Of a DNA stretch of 64,000 nucleotides, positions 51,831-59,727 are shown piece after piece. The stretch comes from an uncultured Arachnia sp. (GTDB lineage: Bacteria; Actinomycetota; Actinomycetes; Propionibacteriales; Propionibacteriaceae). The first letter of the stretch is position 1. Every line of letters starts with the position of its first letter. A program made the position numbers and the translations under genes. Below the pieces are notes generated by a model. That model had not been told where the DNA came from. It was given only the letters and a program-made list of their open reading frames with translations, and searched no databases. The stretch lies in the NCBI GenBank assembly GCA_947493705.1, contig CANLSH010000002.1, forward strand, positions 186,001 through 250,000, given 5' to 3'.

Positions 51831-52106
51831 ATGACAGCGAACGCTCCTCTCAGTATCTCGGGGGCCCGTAGTCAGTTCGCGTCGCTCATTGAGCGTGTCC
51901 AGGTGGATCACCAGCCGGTCTACTTGACGCGCCGCGGGCATCGCGTCGCTGCTGTCATTGCGGCGGAGGATCTTGACCATCCGATCGAACTGGCTGAGGA
52001 CATGCAAGACATCCGCACAGCTGCGCAGGCTCGCGATGAGATGCGTGACAGGGGAGATGGACCGATCCCGTGGGATGAGCTCAAGACTGAACTCGGTATG
52101 GCATGA
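51831..52106 (+). CDS. Phd/YefM-family antitoxin, no partner toxin seen
   Basis: A 91-residue antitoxin. ISGARSQFASLIERVQVDHQPVYLTRRGHRVAAVIAAEDLD is the Phd/YefM fold with DNA-binding N-terminus. The C-terminal helix ends in ELKTELGMA. A RelE-type toxin would be expected to overlap the stop codon, but the frame there gives only about 20 codons before a stop and the MFS gene follows on the other strand. Toxin loss is likely, leaving an orphan. Confidence 0.82.
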   Translation: MTANAPLSISGARSQFASLIERVQVDHQPVYLTRRGHRVAAVIAAEDLDHPIELAEDMQDIRTAAQARDEMRDRGDGPIPWDELKTELGMA

Positions 52107-52109
52107 CCT

Positions 52110-53339
52110 TCATGGGTGCACTCGCTGCGCCGATCGAAGAGCCGAGGGCAGCAGCACAATCGTAGGAAGAAGAATGGCCGCTGCGGTGATGTTGACGGCC
52201 TCGAACCCTCCGAACGCCAGGATGGGGCCGGCCGATGCAGCGGCGGCCGCCCCGGCGTAGTTCATGCCGGCGTCGGTGGCGCCCTGCAATGCGACGCGGA
52301 CGTGTCCCGGAGCGTTGGCGGTCACGATCGCCGAGCCCGCGATCACGGCAGCCGACCATCCCAGCCCCAGGAGTATGAGCGCCACCATGGTCAGGCCCGT
52401 GCCCCCGGATGCCGCGATGAAACCGGTGCCGAGCGCCGACGCGAGCAACACCATTCCCCCCATCGCCACGGGCAGCGGCCCCACTCGATCAGTTGCCCAC
52501 CCGAAGACGGGGCTGAGAGCGTACATGCCCAGCACGTGCAGACTGATGACGATGCCGACAAGTTCAAGTGTGTCGCCGTCATTTCCCATGTGCACAGGTG
52601 TCATGACCATCACCATCACCATCACCGCATGGGCCGTTGCGATCAGAACGACGGCGAAGAGGGCCACCGGATGGCCGACGGCCCAGCGCAGCGCCGCGAT
52701 CGCCCCGACGGGCGCCAGAGGATTCGCGGGTTCGTCCGCGCCGTGAGGTTCTGGCTGCATGGGCGTGGGCCGGAACAGGACGGCGAGGACGGTAGCAGCG
52801 GTCGCAAAGGCAACTACGGAGAACACGAACGGGCCGGCGAACGCGGGCAGGCCCAGCCCGGCCCCGAATCGATCGCCCGGCGCCGCAAGGTTCGGTCCGG
52901 CGACGGCGCCCACTGTCGTGGCCCACAACACCACCGACATTGCGCGGGCCCGGGCAGCGGGCGCGACGTTCTCGGCACCCGCATAGCGGCTCTGCAGGTT
53001 GACTGCCTGCGCGACGCCGAACAGGCTCATGCCCAGCAGCATCACGATGATCTGGCCCGTGAGCGCAGCTGCCACGATCAGCAGGGCGCCGATGGTGGCC
53101 AAAGCGTATCCCCGGCTCAGCGACACCCGCCTGCCCCGGCGCGCGGCCAGGTTGGCGAGCGGTATCGCGGCGACGGCGGCGCCCAGGGTGCTCGCGGCCT
53201 GAGCGAACCCGGCCATTGATGTGCCGCCCAGACTTTGGGCGAGCAGCCCGCCAACGGCGAACCCGGATGCCACGCCGACGCCGCCCAGCAGGTTGCTGAG
53301 GATCAGCACGCCAATGCTGCGTCCATACCGGCGTGCCAT
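52110..53339 (-). CDS. MFS transporter
   Basis: A 409-residue major facilitator protein with about 12 helices (YgaY/YfkF-like drug-efflux class). The motif between helices 2 and 3 (LANLAARRGRRVSLSRGY) is recognisable. A Met/Val run (MVMVMVM) followed by TPVHMGNDGD marks the loop in the second half and is typical of this actinobacterial subgroup. ATG 53339 follows GGAGACGAAGCG; the frame extends upstream to 53393. Substrate unknown. Confidence 0.88.
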   Translation of the reverse strand: MARRYGRSIGVLILSNLLGGVGVASGFAVGGLLAQSLGGTSMAGFAQAASTLGAAVAAIPLANLAARRGRRVSLSRGYALATIGALLIVAAALTGQIIVMLLGMSLFGVAQAVNLQSRYAGAENVAPAARARAMSVVLWATTVGAVAGPNLAAPGDRFGAGLGLPAFAGPFVFSVVAFATAATVLAVLFRPTPMQPEPHGADEPANPLAPVGAIAALRWAVGHPVALFAVVLIATAHAVMVMVMVMTPVHMGNDGDTLELVGIVISLHVLGMYALSPVFGWATDRVGPLPVAMGGMVLLASALGTGFIAASGGTGLTMVALILLGLGWSAAVIAGSAIVTANAPGHVRVALQGATDAGMNYAGAAAAASAGPILAFGGFEAVNITAAAILLPTIVLLPSALRSAQRVHP

Positions 53340-53442
53340 CGCTTCGTCTCCTTCACCACGGCGACCGTCAGGTCGCGTCAGCCACCATTCCATGCAGCCC
53401 AGCTGCCCGATGTCAGGGTAGCCGTGGATCTACGATGTTGGA

Positions 53443-53916
53443 ATGGAAGATGATCTGCGTGAACCTGACGCCGCGGAACTGGAGCGATTCTGGCAGAGTG
53501 TGCGCCCGGAGGACTCGCCAGCTGTGCGCCCAGAGGCATGGGCCTTCGGTGCCACGGTTTCACTCGCCGACGAGTTGTTGGCACTGGTGCTGGACGGCAC
53601 GAAGACGGCCACCGCCGGTGCTCTCTGGGATTATGAGGCCGAGAACGAGCCGTTGCCGGAAGTGGGGCAGCTGAACATTTTGCTGACCGGGTGGGGTACC
53701 CCGCGAGCGCTCGTGCGCACTACGTCGGTGATGACCGTGCCTTTCAACAAGGTCGACGCTGAACACGCATGGTTGGAAGGAGAAGGGGACCGCAGCTTGT
53801 CTGATTGGCGCAAGGGCCACAGGGAGTTCTTCACCGAGTTTGCGAGCCACAACCGCGGGTTCGCCCCGGACATGCCAGTGGTCCTGGAACGGTTCCAGTT
53901 GCTTCACCCTCACTAG
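53443..53916 (+). CDS. ASCH-domain protein
   Basis: A 157-residue protein with an ASCH fold, a PUA-like beta-barrel thought to bind RNA or modified nucleosides. ELLALVLDGTKTATAGALWDYEAENEPLPEVGQ contains the conserved G-x-K-x-x-T signature, and DWRKGHREFF is the later family helix. It is close to the YqfB-type amidohydrolases as well as RNA-binding ASCH proteins. It stands alone. Confidence 0.85.
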   Translation: MEDDLREPDAAELERFWQSVRPEDSPAVRPEAWAFGATVSLADELLALVLDGTKTATAGALWDYEAENEPLPEVGQLNILLTGWGTPRALVRTTSVMTVPFNKVDAEHAWLEGEGDRSLSDWRKGHREFFTEFASHNRGFAPDMPVVLERFQLLHPH

Positions 53917-53943
53917 GGCGAGAAGAATGCCCAATCGGCACTA

Positions 53944-54078
53944 ATGGCAGAGCGTGGTCGGCGGCGAGAACGGATGCGAGCGGAAGCGGAGAGTCTGCGC
54001 GCTGACCCTGAGGATGTGTCCGCGTCGCGAGGGCTTACCGCTGAGATGGAGGCGATGCGCTGGATGGCGACGGAGTAA
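53944..54078 (+). CDS. Small Arg/Glu-rich open frame, possible remnant
   Basis: A 44-codon frame from ATG 53944 to TAA 54078 with natural codon bias and a charged helical composition (RRRERMRAEAESLRADPEDV...). It resembles the dimerising C-terminal helix of small antitoxins rather than a complete protein. GGGCGAGAAG lies upstream. It could be a remnant of a longer gene or a true small protein; the evidence is thin. Confidence 0.3.
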   Translation: MAERGRRRERMRAEAESLRADPEDVSASRGLTAEMEAMRWMATE

Positions 54079-54148
54079 CGTCCGGCTGTGACCAGAACTC
54101 CATCTTCACATGGGTCCAGCAGTTGGCCGCCATCAAGACGTGGCGACA

Positions 54149-54709
54149 TCAGACACACTCCAGCGGTTCGAGAGCACCGCACGGCAGTTCGACGGTGATG
54201 GGATCACCCGGCCTGACCTCTCCCCCCACATGGATAACGCCCATGACGCCGGTGAGGCGGACGACGTCTCCATCGGCCTTACGGCAGAGCACCTCCTTGA
54301 GGAGCCCGGGTCTGAAGCTCTCGATCTGGGCGCACGGGTTACGCAAGCCGGTCACTTCGATCTCCGCGCTCCCTATGCGGAGTCGAGTGCCGCGGGGTAG
54401 GCCAAGCAGGTCGATGCCGACAGTAGTGATGTTCTCTCCCAGATCCGCGGGGCTGACGTCGAAGCCCTTCTCATTGAGGTCGTCGAGCAGTTCACGGTGG
54501 ATGAGGTGGACCTGGCGGAGGTTTGGTTGTTGCGGGTCCTTTCGCACGCGGGAGCGGTGCTGCACCGTCGCTCCGGCATGTGCGTCGCCAGCGACACCGT
54601 GGCCCGCGATCAGGGTGATGACGGCGACGGGCGTTTTACTGAATCGGTGTGCGCCATCGCGTCCAACCGAGACCACGCTCGGCTCGTTCTCCTCTCCAAC
54701 GTGCGTCAT
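54149..54709 (-). CDS. MOSC-domain protein
   Basis: A 186-residue MOSC (molybdenum cofactor sulfurase C-terminal) protein of the YiiM-like small class. The conserved Cys is in VTGLRNPCAQIESF; GDAHAGATVQHRSR and PADLGENITT are the family cofactor-facing motifs. Such proteins carry or transfer sulfur to molybdenum cofactor or substrates. The open frame runs to 54775; ATG 54709 (MTHVGEE...) fits family length, while ATG 54745 and a GTG at 54775 remain possible. It lies behind the ABC exporter pair, possibly in the same transcript. Confidence 0.88.
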   Translation of the reverse strand: MTHVGEENEPSVVSVGRDGAHRFSKTPVAVITLIAGHGVAGDAHAGATVQHRSRVRKDPQQPNLRQVHLIHRELLDDLNEKGFDVSPADLGENITTVGIDLLGLPRGTRLRIGSAEIEVTGLRNPCAQIESFRPGLLKEVLCRKADGDVVRLTGVMGVIHVGGEVRPGDPITVELPCGALEPLECV

Positions 54710-54774
54710 CTCTGCAACGTAGCGCGAGTCCAACGGCGTGACCATCACCGTGTTCAGCGGTGGACGGCGCACCA

Positions 54775-56769
54775 CTATGTCGTCACGGCGGCGCTGAACT
54801 GCGATTCGTACAGGTCGTGATAGGCCCCGTCCGCAGCGAGGAGCTCGTCGTGTGTACCCTGCTCGACGATGGCGCCATCCTCCATGACGAGGATCAGATC
54901 TGCGTCGCGGATGGTGGACAGGCGGTGCGCGATGACGAACGACGTGCGTCCGCTGCGCAGTGCAGACATGGCCTGCTGCACCAATAGCTCCGTGCGGGTG
55001 TCCACAGAGCTGGTGGCCTCATCGAGGATCAGCAGCGACGGATCGGCCAGGAACGCGCGGGCGATGGTGATCAGCTGCTTCTCACCGGCAGAGATGTTGG
55101 AGCCCTCCTCGTCGATGATCGTGTCATAGCCCTCCGGCAGGGAGTGGACGAAACGATCCACGAAGGTGGCGGTGGCCGCCTCGACGATCTCCTCCTCGGT
55201 GGCGTCCATGCGCCCGTAGGCAATGTTGTCGCGGATGGTGCCACCGAACAGCCAGGCGTCCTGCAGAACCATGCCGATGTTGCTGCGCAGCTCATGTCGG
55301 GGGACGGTCGCGATGTCGGTGCCGTCCATGGTGATGGCGCCGCCGTCGAGGTCGTAGAACCGCATGAGCAGGTTGACCAGCGTGGTCTTGCCGGCCCCGG
55401 TGGGTCCGACGATGGCGACGGTCTGGCCGGATTTCGCCTCCAGATCCAGGCCCGTGATGAGCCTCGTTTCCGGTGAGTACGAGAAGTCCACGCCGTTGAA
55501 CTGCACGTGGCCCTCCAGAACGCCCAGATCGCCCGAGGGCTCGGGCGTCATCTCGTCGGCATCCATGAGCTCGAAGACCCGTTCGGCTGAGGCCACCCCC
55601 GACTGCATCAGGTTGGCCATCGAAGCCACCTGCGTGAGGGGTTGGGTGAATTGTCGTGAGTACTGGATGAACGCCTGCACGTCGCCGATGGTCATGGTGC
55701 CGGAGGCCACCCGGAGGCCACCGATGACGGCGATGACCACGTAGTTGAGGTTCCCGACGATCATCATGATGGGCATCATCAGTCCCGAGACGAACTGCGA
55801 GCCGAAGGCGGCGACGTACAACTTCTCGTTGCGTTGACGGAACTCTTCAGCCACTTCCTTCTGCCGCCCGAACACCTTCACCAGCGAGTGGCCTGTGTAG
55901 GCCTCCTCGATGTGGGCATTGAGATCGCCGGTGGACTTCCACTGCGCTTTGAAGAGCTTTTGTGAGCGCTTGCCGATGACCGACACCATCACCATGGCCA
56001 CCGGGACACTGATCAGCGCCACCAGCGCGAGGGTGGGGGAGATCCAGAACATCATGGCCAGCACACCCACCACCATCAACAACGAGTTGAGGAGCTGGGA
56101 GAGCGTCTGCTGCAAGGTTTGGGAGACGTTGTCGATGTCGTTGGTGACACGGCTCAGCAGTTCCCCACGCGGCTGCCCGTCGAAATAGGACAGCGGCAGC
56201 CTGTCAATCTTCGCTGAGACTTTTCGGCGCATCCGGTGGATGCTCTGCTGCACGGCGTCATTCAGCACATAGGCCTGCACGTAGGAGGCGACTCCCGAGA
56301 TGAGGTAGAGCACCAGGACGGTGAGAAGAATCATGCCGATGGCATTGAAGTCCACGCCCTGACCGGGCACGAAATCAAGAGTGCGCAGCAGATCAGCGAA
56401 ATCTTCGTTGCCAGAGTTCTGCGCCGCCTGGATCGCCTGGGCCCGTGTGGTGCCGGGCGGCATCTGTTTGCCGAGGAATCCTGCGAGAAGCAGGGTTGTG
56501 GCCTCGCCGAGAATTTTGGGGCCCACCACCGACAGCGATACGCCCGCCACCCCGAACATGATCGCGATGATGATGCGTGCGCGCTGGGGACGCAGTTCGT
56601 GCAGCAGACGTCGGAGTGAGGCACGGAAGTTGACAGCCTTCTCACCCGGGGTGACCGCCGGCCCGTGGCCTGGTCCACCGCGCCTCTGTGGTGCTTCCTC
56701 CGGTCGTTGGTTGGCCTTGATGGGTGCAGCGACCGCGGTGGGCGCGGCGTCCGGTTCCTTCTTGATCAT
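54775..56769 (-). CDS. Heterodimeric ABC multidrug exporter, catalytically complete half
   Basis: A 664-residue half-exporter with an extended, basic N-terminus, six membrane helices (60-380) and an ATPase. Walker A GPTGAGKTT is near residue 452 and Walker B is LLILDEATSSVD with the catalytic Glu intact. The switch His is in VIAHRLST. The signature is ISAGEKQL rather than LSGGQ, as in one half of the TM287/288 and BmrC/D exporters. It overlaps the other half by 4 nt, and the pair sits behind a TetR regulator. Confidence 0.92.
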   Translation of the reverse strand: MIKKEPDAAPTAVAAPIKANQRPEEAPQRRGGPGHGPAVTPGEKAVNFRASLRRLLHELRPQRARIIIAIMFGVAGVSLSVVGPKILGEATTLLLAGFLGKQMPPGTTRAQAIQAAQNSGNEDFADLLRTLDFVPGQGVDFNAIGMILLTVLVLYLISGVASYVQAYVLNDAVQQSIHRMRRKVSAKIDRLPLSYFDGQPRGELLSRVTNDIDNVSQTLQQTLSQLLNSLLMVVGVLAMMFWISPTLALVALISVPVAMVMVSVIGKRSQKLFKAQWKSTGDLNAHIEEAYTGHSLVKVFGRQKEVAEEFRQRNEKLYVAAFGSQFVSGLMMPIMMIVGNLNYVVIAVIGGLRVASGTMTIGDVQAFIQYSRQFTQPLTQVASMANLMQSGVASAERVFELMDADEMTPEPSGDLGVLEGHVQFNGVDFSYSPETRLITGLDLEAKSGQTVAIVGPTGAGKTTLVNLLMRFYDLDGGAITMDGTDIATVPRHELRSNIGMVLQDAWLFGGTIRDNIAYGRMDATEEEIVEAATATFVDRFVHSLPEGYDTIIDEEGSNISAGEKQLITIARAFLADPSLLILDEATSSVDTRTELLVQQAMSALRSGRTSFVIAHRLSTIRDADLILVMEDGAIVEQGTHDELLAADGAYHDLYESQFSAAVTT

Positions 56770-58511
56770 GCTGCCGCTTCCTCCGCGCTCAGTTGCGATT
56801 CGACGATTTCCTGGTAGGTCTCGCAGCTGCCGAGCAGGTCCTCATGTCTGCCACGACCGACGATCTCACCGTCTTCCAGGACGAGGATCTCGTCGGCGTT
56901 GCGGATGGTGGTGACCCGCTGAGCCACGACGAATACCGCCTTGTCAGCGACCCGCGGTGCCAGTGCGGCGCGGAGACGAGCATCGGTGCTCACGTCGAGG
57001 GCGGAGAAGGAGTCGTCGAAGATGAACACTTCCGCCTCAGTGGCCAGGGCGCGTGCAATGGCGAGCCGTTGGCGCTGGCCTCCCGAGACGTTGGTGCCGC
57101 CCTGCGAGATGGGGGACTCAAGAGCATCGTCGCGCTCGCGCACAAAGTCGTCCGCCTGAGCGACCCGCAGTGTCTCCCAGAGCTCGTCGTCGCTGGCATC
57201 CGGATTGCCGTAGCGCAGATTGCTCGCCACGGTGCCGGTGAAGAGGTACGGCTTCTGCGGGACGATGGCGACGCGGTCCCAGAGGTGCTCCGGGTCCATG
57301 TCGCGGACGTCGACGCCGTCGAGGAGTACGCGTCCGCCCGTGACGTCGAACAATCGGGGGAGGAGGCTGACGAGTGTGGTCTTGCCGGATCCGGTGGAGC
57401 CGATGACGGCCGTGGTGCGGCCGGGCTGCAGCTCAAAACTCACATGTTTGAGTACAGGCTCCTCCGCCCCCGGATAGGAGAAGCTGACGTCGTCGAAGAC
57501 AACGACACCCTGGGTGTGTTGCGGCGTCTTCGGGGACTTCGGCGGTGCCACGGAGGATTCGGTGTCGAGGACTTCCATGATCCGGTCGGCGCAGACGGCG
57601 GCCCTGGGGGCCATCACGAGCAGCATGGTGGTCATCATCACCGAGATCAGGATCTGCATGAGGTAGGCGAGGAAGGCGGTCAGCTGCCCGATCTGGATGT
57701 CCCCGGAGTCCACGCGTTGGGCGCCGAACCACATGACGCCCACCGTCGAGACGTTCAGTATCAGGCCGACGAAGGGAAACAGCACTGCCATCAGACGGCC
57801 GACGGTGGTGGCGGTGTCCACCAGTTCAGTGTTCGCGATGCCGAACCGGCGGGACTCGTGGGCCTCGCGGACGAAGGCCCGAACCACACGGATGCCGGTG
57901 ATCTGCTCGCGCAGCACCCGGTTCAGGTTGTCGATCCGTTTCTGCATGATTGCGTAGAGCGGGCCCATCTTCGAGATCAGCACCACGATGCCGGCGCCAA
58001 GAATGACGACCGCCACCAGGATGGTCCAGCTCAGCCCAGCGTCCTCGCGCAGTGCCATGATGACGCCGCCCACCATGGTGATGGGGGCGCCCACGAGCAT
58101 GATGCAGGTCATCAGGACCAGCATCTGCACCTGCTGGACGTCGTTGGTGGTGCGGGTGATCAGCGACGGGGCGCCGAAGTGGTTCATCTCGCGGCTGGAG
58201 AAGGCCAGGGTGCGATCGAAGAGGGCGCCCCTCACGTCGCGGCCGAAGAGCATCGCGGCGCGGGCACCGAAGTACACAGCGCCCACCTGTCCGGCTCCCT
58301 GCACGAGGGCCAGCATGAGCATGACGCCGCCGGTGCGCCAGATGTAGTCGGTGTCACCGACAACGACCCCCTCGTCGATGATCCGGGCGTTCAGCGTCGG
58401 CAGGTAGAGCGCCATGATGGTCGCCACCACCTGCAGCGCCACCACGAGGGCCAGCAAGCCCCAGTACTGGCGTATGAAACGGTTGATGAGCGTACCCAGG
58501 CGGCGTATCAC
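56766..58511 (-). CDS. Heterodimeric ABC multidrug exporter, degenerate half
   Basis: A 581-residue half-exporter. The membrane domain is typical of type I exporters. In the ATPase, Walker A GSTGSGKTT is near residue 369 and the signature VSGGQRQR is canonical. Walker B ends in FIFDDSFSALD, where Asp replaces the catalytic Glu, and the switch His is replaced by Gln in VVAQRVTT. These are the changes of the degenerate site in TM287-type heterodimers, so it must pair with the 54775-56769 subunit. It overlaps the TetR gene by 4 nt. Confidence 0.93.
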   Translation of the reverse strand: MIRRLGTLINRFIRQYWGLLALVVALQVVATIMALYLPTLNARIIDEGVVVGDTDYIWRTGGVMLMLALVQGAGQVGAVYFGARAAMLFGRDVRGALFDRTLAFSSREMNHFGAPSLITRTTNDVQQVQMLVLMTCIMLVGAPITMVGGVIMALREDAGLSWTILVAVVILGAGIVVLISKMGPLYAIMQKRIDNLNRVLREQITGIRVVRAFVREAHESRRFGIANTELVDTATTVGRLMAVLFPFVGLILNVSTVGVMWFGAQRVDSGDIQIGQLTAFLAYLMQILISVMMTTMLLVMAPRAAVCADRIMEVLDTESSVAPPKSPKTPQHTQGVVVFDDVSFSYPGAEEPVLKHVSFELQPGRTTAVIGSTGSGKTTLVSLLPRLFDVTGGRVLLDGVDVRDMDPEHLWDRVAIVPQKPYLFTGTVASNLRYGNPDASDDELWETLRVAQADDFVRERDDALESPISQGGTNVSGGQRQRLAIARALATEAEVFIFDDSFSALDVSTDARLRAALAPRVADKAVFVVAQRVTTIRNADEILVLEDGEIVGRGRHEDLLGSCETYQEIVESQLSAEEAAA

Positions 58512-59089
58512 AGGGTGTCCTTGCGTCGGGCTCCGTCGAGGGCGAAGCGTGTGACATCTTCCGGGGTCAGTCCGCCGGGTCTGGCCATCGCCAGTCCCAT
58601 CGAGAGGGCTTTGAGGTAGTGGGCGTAGGTCTCTGGGGTCACGGTGAGTTCGTGAGCGTGGTCACTGATGACGTCCACCACCCAGTCGCGCAGATCGGCC
58701 AAACGGTCTTTGTGGGCATCGCGGACGCAGACGGCATGGGTAGCGTTGACGGACTCATGTCGTGGAGGTGGGAGCACAGCGTGGACGTGGCCGAAGTAGT
58801 CGACGATGCCACGGACACATCCAAGCGTCCGGGACTCCAGGGTGGTGCCGAGTTCGACGGTGGTGAGACGTGCCATGAGTCGCTCATGTGAAAGGAACTC
58901 GGTGTAGGTGGCGCCCAGGAGATCGGGAAGGGTGGGGAACACGCGGAAGAGGGTGCCTTCGGCCACACCCGCCGCCTCTGCCACCATGCGGGTGGTCAGC
59001 TCGGGGCCGTGGGCGTCGAGAAGGTCGACGGCGGCGTCGATGATGGCGGCCCGACGTTGCTCGGGAGGCATGGGCGTTGCTCTGGTCAC
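58508..59089 (-). CDS. TetR-family regulator of the ABC exporter
   Basis: A 193-residue TetR protein. The HTH is AIIDAAVDLLDAHGPELTTRMVAEAAGVAEGTLFRVFPTL. Start options are GTG 59089 and ATG 59071. It overlaps the exporter gene by 4 nt and a perfect 20-bp palindrome lies just upstream of the start, so autorepression and control of the exporter are very likely. The inducer is unknown, probably an exporter substrate. Confidence 0.92.
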   Translation of the reverse strand: MTRATPMPPEQRRAAIIDAAVDLLDAHGPELTTRMVAEAAGVAEGTLFRVFPTLPDLLGATYTEFLSHERLMARLTTVELGTTLESRTLGCVRGIVDYFGHVHAVLPPPRHESVNATHAVCVRDAHKDRLADLRDWVVDVISDHAHELTVTPETYAHYLKALSMGLAMARPGGLTPEDVTRFALDGARRKDTL

Positions 59090-59101
59090 TGGGAAAGTGT
59101 A

Positions 59102-59121
59102 ATGAGTGAGCGCTCACTCAT
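59102..59121. promoter_or_regulatory. TetR operator palindrome
   Basis: ATGAGTGAGCGCTCACTCAT is a perfect 10 + 10 bp palindrome, 13 nt upstream of the GTG start of the regulator. The TGAGTGAxCGxTCACTCA class is typical of TetR operators in actinobacteria. Confidence 0.88.
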
Positions 59122-59304
59122 CAAGCCGTGATGGCTCTGCGCGCCGTCGGCGGTGAGCGAAAACCAGTGGTGAGCGCCTCCCCTGCGATGTGCCACTGGT
59201 GAGGCACAGTACAGCTGGTGCCCGGCGTCTGCCCGGGTCAGCACAGTGTTGATGTGGGGCCGCGCCGAGGCATGTCAGGCCCGATCAGGTGTTGGCTGTG
59301 TGAC

Positions 59305-59613
59305 CTATTCCCTCGGAGGTCCGGGTGGCGGAAAGACGTCGGGGGTCGACGGACCGGGGGCCTTGTTGTCGACGTGGGGGTTGCGAACGTTGTCCGGACC
59401 GTCGGGATACCTGACGTCGGCTGGGTCTGCCTCTCGGATGTCCTGCGGGTCGCCTTCCGTGGGATCCGGTACTTTCTTCCGGTTGTACGGCGGATCGGGA
59501 ATGGGTTCAGCTTTGCGCTGTCCACGCTTCTTCGACGCGACCACGGCGACGATCACAACGATCGCAACCACCACGATCGCGGCGATGACCCAGTAGATCC
59601 ACTCTCCAGACAT
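59305..59613 (-). CDS. Small single-span membrane protein with Pro/Asp-rich tail
   Basis: A 102-residue protein starting at ATG 59613 (MSGEWIYW...) after GGAGGAGGCACC. One strong membrane helix (WVIAAIVVVAIVVIVAVVA) near residues 8-27 is followed by KKRGQRK and a cytoplasmic tail rich in Pro, Asp and Asn (PDPTEGDPQDIREADPADV). No family is recognised. The strong ribosome site and clean codon use support a real gene. Confidence 0.75.
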   Translation of the reverse strand: MSGEWIYWVIAAIVVVAIVVIVAVVASKKRGQRKAEPIPDPPYNRKKVPDPTEGDPQDIREADPADVRYPDGPDNVRNPHVDNKAPGPSTPDVFPPPGPPRE

Positions 59614-59727
59614 GGTGCCTCCTCCATCTGCATACGCATGTGCTCCAACCATCCCCACCGTGCCACACGCCGGGACCAGTGTGAGAAGCGCAATGCCGGA
59701 TTCGCGGCGTCATGGAGATGTCTACTC

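Noticed and set aside
56793-58619. A 608-codon open frame on the plus strand
   Set aside because: Antisense to the degenerate half of the ABC exporter, which has all ABC motifs. The His/Asp/Glu-rich translation is an antisense artefact.
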